In this document: positions 1 through 10,880 of the stretch, piece after piece | Position numbering within the stretch: the first letter of the stretch is position 1 | How the letters are laid out: each line of letters starts with the position of its first letter | Notes under the pieces: model-generated | The model's database searches: none | What the model saw: the letters and a program-made list of their open reading frames with translations, nothing else | What the model was told of the DNA's origin: nothing | From: Lichenostomus cassidix | Taxonomy: Eukaryota; Chordata; Aves; Passeriformes; Meliphagidae | Reading direction: 5' to 3' | Assembly: GCA_008360975.2 (NCBI GenBank) | Contig: CM039188.1 | Span: forward strand, 24,145,944-24,209,943 | DNA: 64,000 nucleotides | Made by a program: the position numbers and the translations under genes

Positions 1-76
1 GTGCTCAGCAGTAGGTAGGACTAGGTGACCTCCAGAGGTCCCATCCCACCAACATTTCTGTGATCCTGTGTCTGTA
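1..76 (+). mobile_element. CR1 LINE 3' end, truncated by window edge
   Basis: The text has the standard avian CR1 tail order: GGACTAGGTGACC, CCAGAGGTCCC, then a pyrimidine-rich link and a terminal TTCTGTGATCCTGTG octamer-like repeat. CR1 elements are 5'-truncated LINEs that end in short ATTCTGTG-type repeats instead of poly(A). Only the tail is visible because the window starts inside it. Moderate divergence from the usual tail suggests an old insertion. Confidence 0.85.
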
Positions 77-242
77 TTTTTTTGCTAAGTAGGCTTCATA
101 ACCATAAAATTGATGTGTCAATTTATTATCCTTGGAATGGTTTTAAATAAGTTGAATGAAAAAATGCTTTGATATTTAAAATAGTTAATGCACTCCATAA
201 AAGAAGGGTTTTTTTCACTTCCAGCTTTGTTTTGTTTTTCAG

Positions 243-302
243 GTTAAGCAAAATAATGGTATGATTTCAGATTACAGTGAGGTCACTGAAAACACACTTG
301 TG
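243..302 (+). CDS. Candidate 60-nt internal coding exon, protein unrecognised
   Basis: A long pyrimidine tract (about 208-240) ends in TTTTTCAG at 242, and a GTG/gtaagc donor follows at 303. The 60 bases between are open only in phase 0 and read VKQNNGMISDYSEVTENTLV; the other two frames hit a stop at once or after six codons. It starts and ends on codon boundaries. I do not recognise the protein. There is no second exon I can tie to it with confidence. Chance splice pairs are common in 64 kb, so this is a candidate only. Confidence 0.25.
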
Positions 303-1244
303 GTAAGCCAATAACATATGATAACCTGAGTGCTTTTGTGAATTCACACTTGCTCTATTTACCTAGTTAATAATTATGTTAATTAATTAAAAGATAAAAA
401 TAATAGTCACCTTGAGTGCTTTCCTAGGGTGATTTTTTGGAGCTGCTGTTCATCTTATTTCTACTGTACTGGGGCTGGAAATAAGAGAAAGCTTCCTGTC
501 GTTAGCTCAAAGGTTGATTTCAGCAATAAAGGAAATTGGCTCATATTTTGTTTGTTTGTTTTTTTCCCTGTGCAAACACAATTCCCTGTGATAACTTAGT
601 GCGAGACTACTAAATAAACAGCTTAATAAAGAAAAGGAATTGGAAGCTTCCTTCAACAATGAAATGGATCTGCATTCACAGTCACCCTGGGATGGAGCAT
701 CATGGAGGAAATACATGCCAAAGGATGTGTAAGTACTAAGCTATGGCAGCTTCATGCTTCCAATATGGTGCTGTTTTTATACCACTAAGCAGGTGTGCTC
801 ACAATGTGATCATACCCTGGCTCATGCCAGGCCAAATAATGTCGCAGTAATTCTTGCTGGAGTCATCTCTGAAGTGAGAAAGGAGGATGTCCTGGTTAAT
901 TATGGGTACGACTGTAGAAAAAAGTCCCAAACAACACCATCTCCACAGCTGGGCTCAGCAGGAGTGGGCTGTGCTGTCTCTCTGAAGTGCATTGCCTGCT
1001 TGGTAATTACAACTTAGATTTCACGTTGGAGGGGTGTAGGTCCAAGGCACTGCGATCCTAGTGCTTGGGCAGGGATCTTCCTGGCAAAGAATGAAACTGC
1101 CATACCAAAACAGTATGTAAAACATGGAAGTTGCAAGTAAAACAGACTCCTTATCCCCCATTAACTGAGAAAAATTTTCTGACCAGCCCAAGCAATTTTC
1201 TGGGCAAGCCCCACCCAGTCTGCAAGTACTGTGATAGGCAACAG
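303..1244. other. Non-coding stretch, no feature recognised
   Basis: AT-rich DNA with a short TTTG run near 546-566 and several TTAATTAA-type motifs at 365-395. A small open frame at 754-1017 has no recognisable content. If the 243-302 exon is real this would be intron. Confidence 0.5.
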
Positions 1245-1350
1245 GAATGTGAGAACAACCTGAGCAAGCTGCTCTGGTGGAAGGTTTCCCTGCCCATTGC
1301 AGGGGGCTTGGAATGAGATGATTTTTAATTCCCTTCTGACCCAAACCATT
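1245..1350 (+). mobile_element. CR1 LINE 3' end fragment
   Basis: Matches the avian CR1 tail in order: GAGCAAGCTGCTCTGGTGGAAGG, TTCCCTGCCCATTGCAGGGGG, TTGGAATGAGATGATTTTTAATTCCCTTC, then CCAAACCATTCTG. The orientation is plus because the tail runs toward the ATTCTG end. The usual terminal octamer repeat is degraded. The two shallow ORFs crossing it are by-products of the repeat. Confidence 0.88.
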
Positions 1351-3006
1351 CTGCAAGTCTATCAATAACTGCAATTGGTGGATGGCTCTTTGAAAGGGGG
1401 TGGTCTCTGGGCTTCTGGGATTTCATTTGAAGTCAGCTTTGGACTTTGGACTGTTCCAGACCAATTGGTACAGGAAGCCACTGAAACAACTACAAAAAAT
1501 TGTACAAAAATGAATGAGGCAGCAAGCTCACAGGCAGCTGGCATCAATGACTGTCTCCCTTTAGGTAAGCACAGCCACAAAGCCCTGGAGAGAGCTGATG
1601 CTTGCTTCTCAGGCAGGATTTCATGTCTCACTCCAAACCTTCCTCTTTGTCCTGGGAGCACAGAATCATTCAGGTTTCAAATACAAGTGGAGCATAAGGA
1701 ATTACTGGAAACCAGTTTGGCATTTGCTGGTAGACACAGCAGTGTGATGTGATCAGCCTCTGCTAGGAGCATCACATCAGACAGCTGTGCTGGAGAAGAA
1801 GCTTTGTCTCCAGCAGGGCTGGCCTGTGGTTTGTGGATCTAGAGGAATCAGCTTGGAAAGGTTTGCCATTAACACGGGCACAGGGAAATGATGTCCACAC
1901 TGGGAGTAACATTGCCTTCAGCTTGGAAGACTGAACAGATGGAAACACTTGGAGCTAATGTTGTCAGAGCATGTGTGCTCTAAGGGGGTAATTTCCAGAT
2001 TGTTTTATGCCTTTTAGTCTGCTGGTCTGACTGTTTCTTAATTCAGAAGGTCAAAAACCCCCTGCTGTAACTATCTGTTCTGATATTTTGTGTTTGGTGG
2101 ACCAGACTGCTTCACTGTATTGACTCTTGTTTCATCAACAGCTTGACTGGAAAAGCTGTCCAGTCTTGATTCCAGGTCTCCCAGAGGTAGAAAATCATCG
2201 CAAGTGCAGGCAGTCATAGCTCTTAATTACCAGAACTGTTATGTGTTTCATTCTTGTTATCTCACTGCAGTCACGATTTGTGGGATTGTTTTTGTACCAA
2301 CCTACTGCCTTGAAGAGTGCATTAGCCAAGTATTTCCTGGATAATTACTGAAAGGCAGACAGTAGGTTTTGCCTTGGCCATCTCAGCTCTGAAGGCTGAC
2401 AGCTTCTCTCTCAGGTGGGAAGACTGAAGGAAGGCAATTTACCTGCATGAATGAAATTAAGGGAGACATAGGAAACAAATCTATTGAGAGTCATGTCTGC
2501 CCCAAAAAGGCAGGAGCCCATGGTCAGGTCTTCATTTTCACAGAAGTATGGACAGCTCTGTGATGAAAACAAGTCGTGATTTGTTGTAACTGGAGGGTAA
2601 ATCAGTGTGCTCTTCATACACCCCAACTTCTGCCATGCTGACTCAGCCTAGTCTGTGGTTTTCTGTGGGTACCTGACACTCAGCAGGCTTTAATGACCAC
2701 ACTGTTTTGGAGGACTCTGTGAGTGTGTTTGAGGGAAGGCAGCTGTCTGTGGAGGCACTCAAGGTAAACCATTTTCCTGTAAAGAAAATGAGGACTGGTC
2801 TCCTCTGGTCTCATTTGCTGAAGAGCACAAAGCTTTCTTGGCCCTGCAGACTCAACGTGACAAGAAATTCCTCCACCGTGGAATCGCTTTGTTCTTTTTC
2901 TATTTCATTTTATGAAAAGAAAGCTGAAATAATAAGGAATTCCATTTTAACTCATCACCCCAACCTTGGTCTGACTAATATTTTTGATTTAAGCCCTTAG
3001 AGTGTT
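1351..3006. other. Probable 3' UTR and downstream flank; otherwise no feature
   Basis: Read on the minus strand, bases just below 3007 would be the 3' UTR of the candidate gene ending there. An ATTAAA hexamer on the minus strand sits at 2689-2694, about 310 bases past the stop. On the plus strand there are weak splice-like pairs, such as 1460-1564 and a donor at 2762, with no support beyond short open frames. Confidence 0.35.
2689..2694 (-). terminator. Possible ATTAAA poly(A) signal for the minus-strand candidate gene
   Basis: Plus-strand TTTAAT here is ATTAAA on the minus strand, the commonest variant poly(A) hexamer. It lies about 310 bases beyond the TGA of the 3007-3188 candidate terminal exon, a normal UTR length. 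A six-base motif is common by chance, so this only gains weight from the exon model. Confidence 0.2.
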
Positions 3007-3188
3007 TCAGTTTTTGTGATAGCTTTTTGGTTTGCTGTTTGCCAGCATTATAGTGGGGAATGACTCATATTCTCTGTACTGTGAGGGATAGGAAGGAGGG
3101 AGTGTGCAAGGTTTCATTCCCACTGGCTGACCGTAGAACACACAGTAATTTGAAGTTCTGTCTCCCAAAGCAAGAGTAGACTCAGGCA
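3007..3188 (-). CDS. Candidate terminal coding exon, C-terminus of unrecognised protein
   Basis: On the minus strand a strong acceptor (a run of T then CCTAG) precedes 182 bases that start with two bases of a split codon and read 59 residues to a TGA at 3007-3009. The peptide begins PESTLALGDRTSNY and ends YESFPTIMLANSKPKSYHKN. It is rich in Tyr, Pro and Ser with a basic tail, and no domain or membrane segment is visible. The two leading bases complete a GTG codon with the single base left by the 3690-3760 candidate exon upstream. A possible poly(A) signal follows at 2689-2694. I do not recognise the family. Confidence 0.35.
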
Positions 3189-3391
3189 CTAGGAAAAAAA
3201 TGGCCAGTCAATTTTTGTGCTTAAAAATTAGCTTTTAAAAAATAAATGTACCAGTTTGCTGGGGAAAAGTAGTTTTTGATAAAAATGTGCATACCATGAA
3301 GACTAATTTTTTTCTAAGTTAGCAATATGTCTGTGGTACCTCCAGGCAGCTGTAGTTCAAACCTTGTTTTCTCCTAAGAGAAATGAGTTCA

Positions 3392-3410
3392 ACTACACTT
3401 CCCAGGATGC
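3392..3410 (+). promoter_or_regulatory. ZNF143/THAP11-type (SBS) site
   Basis: ACTACACTTCCCAGGATGC differs at only two positions from the long SBS consensus ACTACAATTCCCAGAATGC bound by ZNF143/STAF and, in part, THAP11. Such sites usually sit in promoters or loop anchors. Here there is no CpG island. A short inverted TGTAGTT lies about 40 bases upstream, so the motif forms one arm of a loose hairpin. It falls in the intron between the two last candidate minus-strand exons. Confidence 0.5.
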
Positions 3411-3689
3411 CAAATGGAGGAAGAGCAAGAGCTCTTGAAAACTTGCAATGAAAGGCTCAACTTGCTTTTTAATGAGTTTAGTCTCTATAACTCAGTTTTC
3501 CTAGTTATTGAAACTGGTACTGCCCCTATACCACTGGGGTACTCCATAAGACATGGCTAGCTACATCTTGCATTCTGTTTTGGAGCTGAAAAATGCTGTT
3601 TCCTTGTAAGCAGTAGAACTGCAGCCTGGGCTGCGAAGAGCCAGCCAATTGACATGGACATTCAGACACATCAGGAAAATGTCACTCAC

Positions 3690-3760
3690 CTCTCCCTGTG
3701 CAGCCCTGCAATATAGATGTATCCTCAGTGAACTTGCAAATCAAATTGAATTTCTTTCTC
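3690..3760 (-). CDS. Candidate 71-nt internal coding exon, minus strand
   Basis: The minus-strand acceptor is pyrimidine-rich and ends GAGCAG. The donor is GAG/gtgagt, a perfect core. The 71 bases are open in the phase needed by the neighbouring candidates: one base completes the AG left by 5077-5270, then RKKFNLICKFTEDTSILQG and a few more residues follow, with one G left over for 3007-3188. Frame 0 of the same segment contains a stop, so phase agreement is informative. Protein family unknown. Confidence 0.33.
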
Positions 3761-4861
3761 CTGCTCAAGGAATAAGGAGATTTTGTTGTTAACTGACAGG
3801 TGCCACTTTGAATTTCAGTGGTGAAGCTCAAAATGGGTTGTATGTAGGTCAAGCATGGATTGCTCCATTTACAAACGTGATTTGGAAGAATCTTTTCTCA
3901 GAAAGCTTTTCTGCATTTTGAGGTATTTGAGACATTGCCATAGGCTAAAATGAATCAAAATGTTGCCAGAAACAGTGTGAATGAGGTGTCTAGTCCCTGT
4001 TTCATAACTGAAAACAATTTTTAGATTAAAAAGAAGGAAGAGGCTTAAATGCTTCCCTGCTGCTTATATTCTTCTTCAATCCTTGTAAAATTTCTGCAGT
4101 ATAGTGGGCCTCTGTGAATTTTAACTCCCTCACAAAGAAATGAGCAGCAACTTTTTAATCTATCCATGCATGAGAGAGACATATGGAAGACAGAGACTAT
4201 TTTGGTGGAGGAGTATCTTTTACTGAGTGCTTTTACAAGGACAGCTTCTGGAATGAGAAGATGATGGGAGAAGTAGAAATTGTGATTTCACTTCACAAAA
4301 AGTAAGAATTTGTTAATAAAAAAAGAGCATTTTCAGAATCATTCAAGAGATTCAGGAGTTTGAGTCTCACCAGTCTCCTGTTGGGTGTAGATGCTGGAGT
4401 TGCACAGGCATTTTTGAAGGTCTGAGCACAGATGGCGAATAACAACATGAAAGATGTGAGGGGCTTTTTATGCAGGAAAGCTTGTCTCCTTTTTTTTATT
4501 TTTTGTTTTGTTTTGTTTTAGCTTTATGGTTTTATGACTTAGTCTTGTAATTCATTGAATTGCATTAGTCTTCCTGAAAACTGTATTTGCAGAGTTACAG
4601 CATCACGTTACCAAAGCTTAGAACTGTTTCCAGTATACACCATATTCTGGTTTCTTGTCCTGGGACATTGTACCACTCTTTAACTGGAAGTACAGTTGAG
4701 TACTGGGATGGAGAACATAAAAATATTGTAAGTTTCTGGACTTGAAAATATTTAAGGACAAATGGGACAAACCTCTCATAGGAGATGAACTGTGTCTATT
4801 CTGTCCACTTAGTGAAGGGCATGGAACAAGCCCTATCAGGCTTCTTTCAGAGATGATTTTT

Positions 4862-4901
4862 TAGGATCCTACCTGAATTTCTAGGATCCTAGCTGAATGC
4901 C
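4862..4901. repeat. 20-base tandem duplication
   Basis: TAGGATCCTACCTGAAT at 4862-4878 recurs as TAGGATCCTAGCTGAAT at 4882-4898, with one mismatch and a period of 20. Each copy contains the palindrome AGGATCCT. A local slippage duplication is the simplest explanation. Confidence 0.8.
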
Positions 4902-5076
4902 CTTGAGTTATGTGTTAAGTACTGTAATATCTGCCTTGTGAGTTCTATATTTTCCTTCGCTTGCTATGGGAAAGAGTAGTAAGAGAAGAAGAATTCTTCT
5001 TACGAGCTTCACTTTGCTTTTTATTGCTTCTATCACCCCACATCCCTTCTGGGGAAAGCAGACTGAAAACACATAC

Positions 5077-5270
5077 CTGGCACTCTCCAGAAAACTTTGA
5101 AATTGTTCTTGGTCTTGTGGGAATCTGAGATAATTCTTGTTTCTTGCACAGACGAGATTTACAGCAGAGACCTGACTGTGGCTGTGGAAAGCCTGAGACC
5201 TTTCTTCCCTGCTGAGCATCTGTTCTTTCCACTGTTCAAGGCTTTTTGTGCTTAGTATCTTCAGGAGCAA
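5077..5270 (-). CDS. Candidate 194-nt internal coding exon, minus strand (best single coding candidate)
   Basis: On the minus strand the acceptor is TTATTGCCTTTCTTTCAG and the donor is CCAG/gtatgtg, both strong. The 194 bases read 64 full codons plus two bases, starting LLLKILSTKSLEQWKEQMLS and ending FPQDQEQFQSFLESA before the split codon. The segment is hydrophilic and rich in Gln, Ser and charged residues, with no transmembrane run. A second minus frame is also open over much of it, which weakens the argument. It begins on a codon boundary, as needed after 15685-15721, and ends with AG, as needed before 3690-3760. I do not recognise the protein. Confidence 0.4.
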
Positions 5271-6874
5271 CTGAAAGAAAGGCAATAAAACTTCGTGGGA
5301 TGTGTGAAATGTGGGATTTGTAAAGCTAAGTCTGTGTGGGAGAAACACTGTTTTAAAACACTAGGTTTGATTTTTTTTGAGTGCACGTTGTATCAGGGTC
5401 CCAGGCATCTTCAGATATGTCCAGATGGAGATATTGGGATCCAGCTGTCATTTCACTCTTGTGTCAGTACTAAGCAACCTTTCAATAAGCCATTTTGGAT
5501 CCAACTTCAAAGTATGGAGGGAAAAATTAAAAAGTAAATATTGAAAGAAGATTAACTCTATATGTATGAAGATTTTTACCCTTACTTATGTTTATTGCTC
5601 TTGGCAAGAATGCTTTTCAGTTGTTAAATTCATAGCTCATAGTGTCAGAGAATTATTAGACTTGAGTGGATCACTGTTGTCATTCACTTAGACTCCCCAC
5701 ACTCCAGAATCAAAGCATTATGGCCACTTTTGCCTGTTTTCAATTCCAGATGTGAAACGTGCAACACAACTGATTTGAAAAGCTCTTCTACCCATTGCAG
5801 AGGTGTAACTTCACTCCCAATTTATCAACTGACAATAGACAAAAATGCTCATTTTCAATTTGAGAAGCAGTTTTGTGTCAAATTAGTCAGAGGCTTTGGG
5901 TTTTACTTGCTAAGGCAGTGAAGGGAAGTTAACCTAGAGAGGCTGTGAGCCTTTGAAAAATCAAACTGTGTGAGCAAGCAGTTGCCCAAATAGTAAGAGG
6001 CCTCTGATGAAACTTCATTAAATAAGAAAGGCCTTTTATGTCTGTGAGTAGGAAAAGAAACTTGAAACTCATGAGTTTTGATTCAGCCAAAACGTATTAG
6101 GCTGCAATCCAATGTCTTCTTCCAGTATTTGATGTCATTGAGCAGAACAGAGGAAGGGGTATAATTAAAAAGGAATCAGGACAATTAAAATGAAGAAAAA
6201 GCTCCTCTGTGTTCACAGAGGCAGTGGTAAAAGCAGATGGTTCGGTTATTTTTGAGGGTGGTTTTGGATTGTCAAAGTGAGCTTAGCTCTTTTGAAAGCC
6301 TTGCTCTGATTTCTAGTTTTTAGCTGTTTTTCGCATTTCTTCCAATCTTTCTTTGCAGTTGATATGGAAATGTTTTTTTGAAGCATCTATTATTCCATAT
6401 CATCCACAAAAACAACTTGATGCATTTTACAAAAGCAATCACTTCCACAGCTTCCATTTTGCAGAAGGAAAAAAGTGTGAAAATTGACTTCAGAAAGAAG
6501 TGAAGCCAAATTTTGTGGGGTCTATGAAAAAAGAGAAATCATCAAAAAGTTCCACTGTGCCTAGTTAGAGGCACTTATTCTCACTGGATCCCAGTGTGGT
6601 TTTGGTTCTGTGAGTGAAGATGGAGAGTATCTTGCCCTTAAAAAAGGCACTGCCTTGGCAGTGTGATGAGACAGGAGAAAACCTGATGGTGGTAGCCCAG
6701 AACTGGATTGAAGGGGGCATCTGAGTTACCATGTGTCATGGCTAATCCCATTTGCTTTGACATAATAAACATTGGTTGGGTCAGTCTTATGAAGCTTAGA
6801 AATAGTCTTACAACAAAGCTTGGGAAATCGAAGGTTTTTTCAAGTGGAGTAATTAATAGACACATGGATTTTTA
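5271..6874. other. Presumed intron, no feature recognised
   Basis: AT-rich sequence without a recognisable repeat or motif. Short plus-strand ORFs at 5295-5537 and 5730-5921 have no coding character. It would be part of the roughly 10 kb intron between the 15685 and 5077 candidate exons. Confidence 0.4.
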
Positions 6875-6945
6875 AGATCATTAGATCATACTTTCCAGCA
6901 TCCTGTTCAACTCAGGCTGCAGAATTTTTCCTCAAACATGGTGAA
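6875..6945 (-). mobile_element. Ancient CR1-type LINE fragment, highly diverged
   Basis: GATCATTAGATCATACTTTCC, then CATCCTGTTCAACTCAGGC and AGAATTTTTCCTCA follow the order of the old amniote CR1 3' region in reverse orientation (GATCATCTAGTC, GACCTCCTG, ACAGGC, GAATTTC). Divergence is high, so this would predate bird radiations. Repeat masking would settle it. Confidence 0.45.
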
Positions 6946-9054
6946 ATAGATCAAAGCTTTTTTCTTTCCAGTCAGAAACCTACAGCACTAGAACAAGCTA
7001 GAGAATTTACCATTTAAATGTTATGTCAAATAGAACTTTTTTTTTTCTATGAGATGTGGGAAACTGCTGAAATGCTAGACAAGAAAAAACCCCAGACATC
7101 TCAGAGAATAAAAACTTATGAAGTGATATTTACACTGGGTAGGAAGATCTTCCCACCAACTGAGATGTGGAAATATTCTCATGCTGTTGTGTATTCACTT
7201 GAATAAAAAGGAAATTATGTATCTGGAATCAGCTGCACATGGCAATGTCCAGACATGCAGATGAAGGAGATATATGGAAATGAATGAGGATTATGAGATT
7301 AACGAGAACACATCTTCAGAAGAAGCAGTAGCAGACAGACTAGATGGACCAGACCATAAGAGCAGCAAATAACTCAGAAGAGTTGCCTAGTTTCTGCCTG
7401 GAAACTGTATTAGGGAAAGAAAGAAATTCAGTGAATCAAGTTTCTTTAACCTTGGCTTTAGGATATGAAGAGATGGAGGAATCATGACTTCCTTAGATTT
7501 GTTAGTGCTTTAACAGCCATAAACATGGTTTAAAATGTTCCCTTTGCATTTGTTTGGAATTTGCTTGTCTCTGAATTAATTTTACTTTCTCAACTGTTGC
7601 AAAAAATCACACCAATTCCACTCCATTCCAAGCCTGAGCCAACCAAAATGAGTCACGAGTCAGTGTCAGACAAACCATGAACAAATCATTGCTCATGCAT
7701 CTCCTGTCAGAGCCTGTCTACCTCAAGACCAAGAGACAGAGAGGGACAGAAGTATACTGAAGGGAGAATTCTCATCAGAGGCAACCATGAGCCTGTATGT
7801 ACTGCTGTGTCAGAATCAGAACAGTGGAAAGAAATCTGAGTGATTTACACAGGACTTCAAACACAATTTTGGGGAAACAAATCCCAGTGCAGAAAGAATT
7901 GTTGCCTTTCAGATAGGGTAGATTGTTTCAGGAGAGCAAAACTTCATGGGGTGCATCATAATCATTGGTTGATATGAGAAGAAGCACAGCAGCCACTGCT
8001 GAGAGTGAAAGCAAACCAAGCCATAAAAGTTAAACTGGCAGGAAAAGTTGTGGAAGTTGCAAGGAGGTCTCCAAGCCTGCAAGGCAGAGCAGTGGAGTGC
8101 TGGGGCTGGGGGAATGTTGACTCAGGTAATCTGTGCTTCAGGACAGGGAAAAAGAGGGCAAATTTGCTGTATTGCTAAACCCAAGGAAAGAAATTTAGAG
8201 GATGCTTCACAGAGCACATATACAGATATGAGATGTACTTTTGGGCTGTGTACCAAAGGGAAAAGTACAATGATTGACACAGTTTAGGAGAGTTGCCTTC
8301 AGCTGCCTTGACACAAAAAGTTTCAAAATGGTGCTGAGAACTCTGGAAATTAGTTGGAAAGTATTCAATTTTGGAGGTCTGAGATGATGCCAGTACTTCT
8401 GACCTTGCTTTTACCAAGCATCCCCTGCTGAGCAAATTCTAGCCTGGATCTTTAAAGTGTGACAGGCATATAATTCCTGCTCCTTCTGATGGAGATATTC
8501 TGCTGCCTGTTCTGAAGGCAGCTTGCTATCTCTGTCCTGTGATTTCCAGTGGCATTTAGATAAATTGTTTAGTCCTGAGCTCTGCAATGGCCCAGAAGGT
8601 ATAGGCAAAGCCTACAGCAATTGCACTTGAGTACCTTCCTTCACTAATCTGTGTACTTTTGTTACATGTCCAATGTTAGGTGAAGCTGAGTCTGGCCATT
8701 TATGTACCTCCTGGAGAACAATCCTTCCTTTTTTTGAAAATTTTTTCCTTTATATATACGTGACTTTTTCCAGGCAGTTTCCCATCTGTGAATTATCTCA
8801 TAACACTTCTGAGTGTTTGCCAAGGAGCAGCTTGCCTTGAGACATTTTTACCTGCTTGTTTGTTCTTTCTGGACAGCTCCTATTAAATTAAACCATATAC
8901 TCATTCATACAGACAACATCCCAGTAACCAGGTCAATACACACTAGTCATAAATTATTACAGAATGGGTCCAAATCCATCACTGAGGCATCCATTGATTA
9001 TCTATACAGCTCCTCTCTGTAAGTGAACACTTTGTATGCAAGGTCACTGTAGAA
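6946..9054. other. Non-coding stretch, no feature recognised
   Basis: Presumed intron or intergenic. Small ORFs on both strands (for example 8048-8287 and 8175-8435) overlap each other and show nothing recognisable. The stretch 8715-8760 is T-rich. Confidence 0.4.
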
Positions 9055-9400
9055 TCCAGCTATTTTTAAAAGGCCGTTAATAGCAACACGGAAGCAGGCT
9101 TTGATTGAACTGGAAGTGTAATTTTCAATTAAGAGCCTTCACTCAGTCTTCCTTCCATTAGGGTCTAATTAGATTTCAGGAAGACACGAAGTTTCAGACG
9201 CTTCAGCCGTACAGCCTCTCCATTAGCTGACACCATATGCTTTGCGGTTTCCTTTGTGAAGTCCCGATTAATTTTCCAACGTTAATTTTAACTCTAGCTG
9301 AGATGCTTCACCAGGGACCTGATTAATGGACTAGCTGTAACCAGCCCATCCCTGCTTCTTTCTGCCATCAGTTATACAGTAATGAGGTTAGTGAACATCA
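9055..9400. promoter_or_regulatory. Candidate conserved non-coding element
   Basis: This 350-base block stands out. It holds about ten CpGs in CpG-poor surroundings, including GGCCGTTAATAG, CAACACGG, CAGACGCTTCAGCCGTAC, TTGCGG and CCCGATTAATTTTCCAACG. It also has many TAAT/ATTA homeodomain cores at 9075, 9128, 9168, 9270, 9283 and 9325. No frame stays open. Retained CpGs plus dense homeodomain cores are typical of vertebrate developmental enhancers. This is inference without an alignment. Confidence 0.4.
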
Positions 9401-10814
9401 GACTGATAAGTTTTTTTCTCTGCTACTCTGGGAAACACATATATTTCAGTTGGACTGTGTAAGGAAAGGAACAATCCCAGAGGTTGTCATCTGGATTGGT
9501 TTGCTGGGTTACAGACCCTCTCCTGACCTACTCTTTCCTGCACCACTTTGTCTCTCTGTGATATCTAGAGTATCCACACAAACCACCGATCTGTAAAGTA
9601 ACCTTGGACAGTAATTTTTAAATAAATTTTCATGTCATCCTCCACCCTTTTCCAAAGGCTTTGCTTCATCAGGAGATTGACGATTTGGTAGAGCATATCT
9701 AGTGTGAAACAACTAATGTAATCTCTTCTGATATTCTTTCAGATAAAATAAAATCTTCCGGGACTGTGGTTGCTGATGCAAATTGAACAAGTTCTTGTCA
9801 GTACTCCCAAAAATGTTGCTGATTTGTGTAAAGGTTGATCATAGTAAAAAAATGGACAGGTGTGGTCAAAGAAGCATTAGCTGGAGACCAATCTCATGGT
9901 GGTGATGAGAGGGGCAAGAGAGTTGTGCTCATTGGAAAGGTTTTTGCAACAGAGACAGTGCAAATAAATTTTGAATGAGGACCAATTTTTGTTGGGTACA
10001 CACCAGATACCACAAATTAGATCTTTGCATGATGGTCTTTTTTTCACAGCTGTCAAACTGTAGGATTTGCACCACTGTTTAAGCAGCTCTATTCTATAGG
10101 CATTTGGGAATGCCAAGATATGGAAAAAGGGTGTGACACAGGCAGATGGGTGATGGAAAATCCACCTTTGCAAGCAATAGAGCATATGTAAAACATTTCT
10201 TGCAGTTCTACTTGCTGTTTGCATTTCAGCCCAAATTGCACTAGCTCCTCAGCATAAACCTGAATGATCTGCAGTGAATAAAGTATCAAGTCAGGTAACT
10301 TTTAGCTTAGAAATAATCAAATCCACCAGTGAAGTGTAATCTAGTACAGTGATTTTCAGTCTGTGAGGATCTTGCCTATGACCCACAGGGCAAAGAGCTG
10401 CAGCAGGTCTCTGTCTGGGAGGGGCTATTGTGCTTCCACAGCTTGTGCTGTTGTGAAGGACCATAAGATCATCCAGGCTGTGCATCAAGTCCATCTTTAT
10501 GACATTGAGATCCTGAACTGCTGCCTCAGACACACTTGGGAGATAAACACAGACCTCCTGTATTTGGGGGATTCCTCCCAGTCTCCTTCTTATTTCTCTG
10601 TGTGGTTTTGGCTGCCAGGCTTTCCTTTAAAACAAGGCACTGCAGTAATATCTTATTGACTAGGTTTTATAGGAAAAGAAAGAGTTGTAATAACTTTTTA
10701 TTGACATTGTTCTTCCAGAGAGACATAGAAATAAATCACCAGCCTGCAGGAGTCAGAATTCTCTCATGCTTTCTGGGACTGCAATCCATGGGTTTCACAG
10801 CAGGAGCTACCCAA
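9401..10814. other. Non-coding stretch, no feature recognised
   Basis: Unique-looking DNA. Opposed ORFs of 60-115 codons at 9877-10224, 10291-10533 and 10363-10659 overlap on both strands and carry no recognisable motif. Confidence 0.4.
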
Positions 10815-10880
10815 CACAGAATCATAAAATATTCTGAATTGAAAGGGACCCACAAGGATCATGTGGCTATCTGTTGCCAA
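10815..10880 (-). mobile_element. CR1 LINE 3' end fragment, minus strand
   Basis: ACAGAATCATAAAATATTCTGAATTG, then AAAGGGACCCACAAGGATCATG is the reverse orientation of the CR1 tail widespread in songbirds. Similarity fades after about 10880, so only a short 5'-truncated piece remains. Confidence 0.8.
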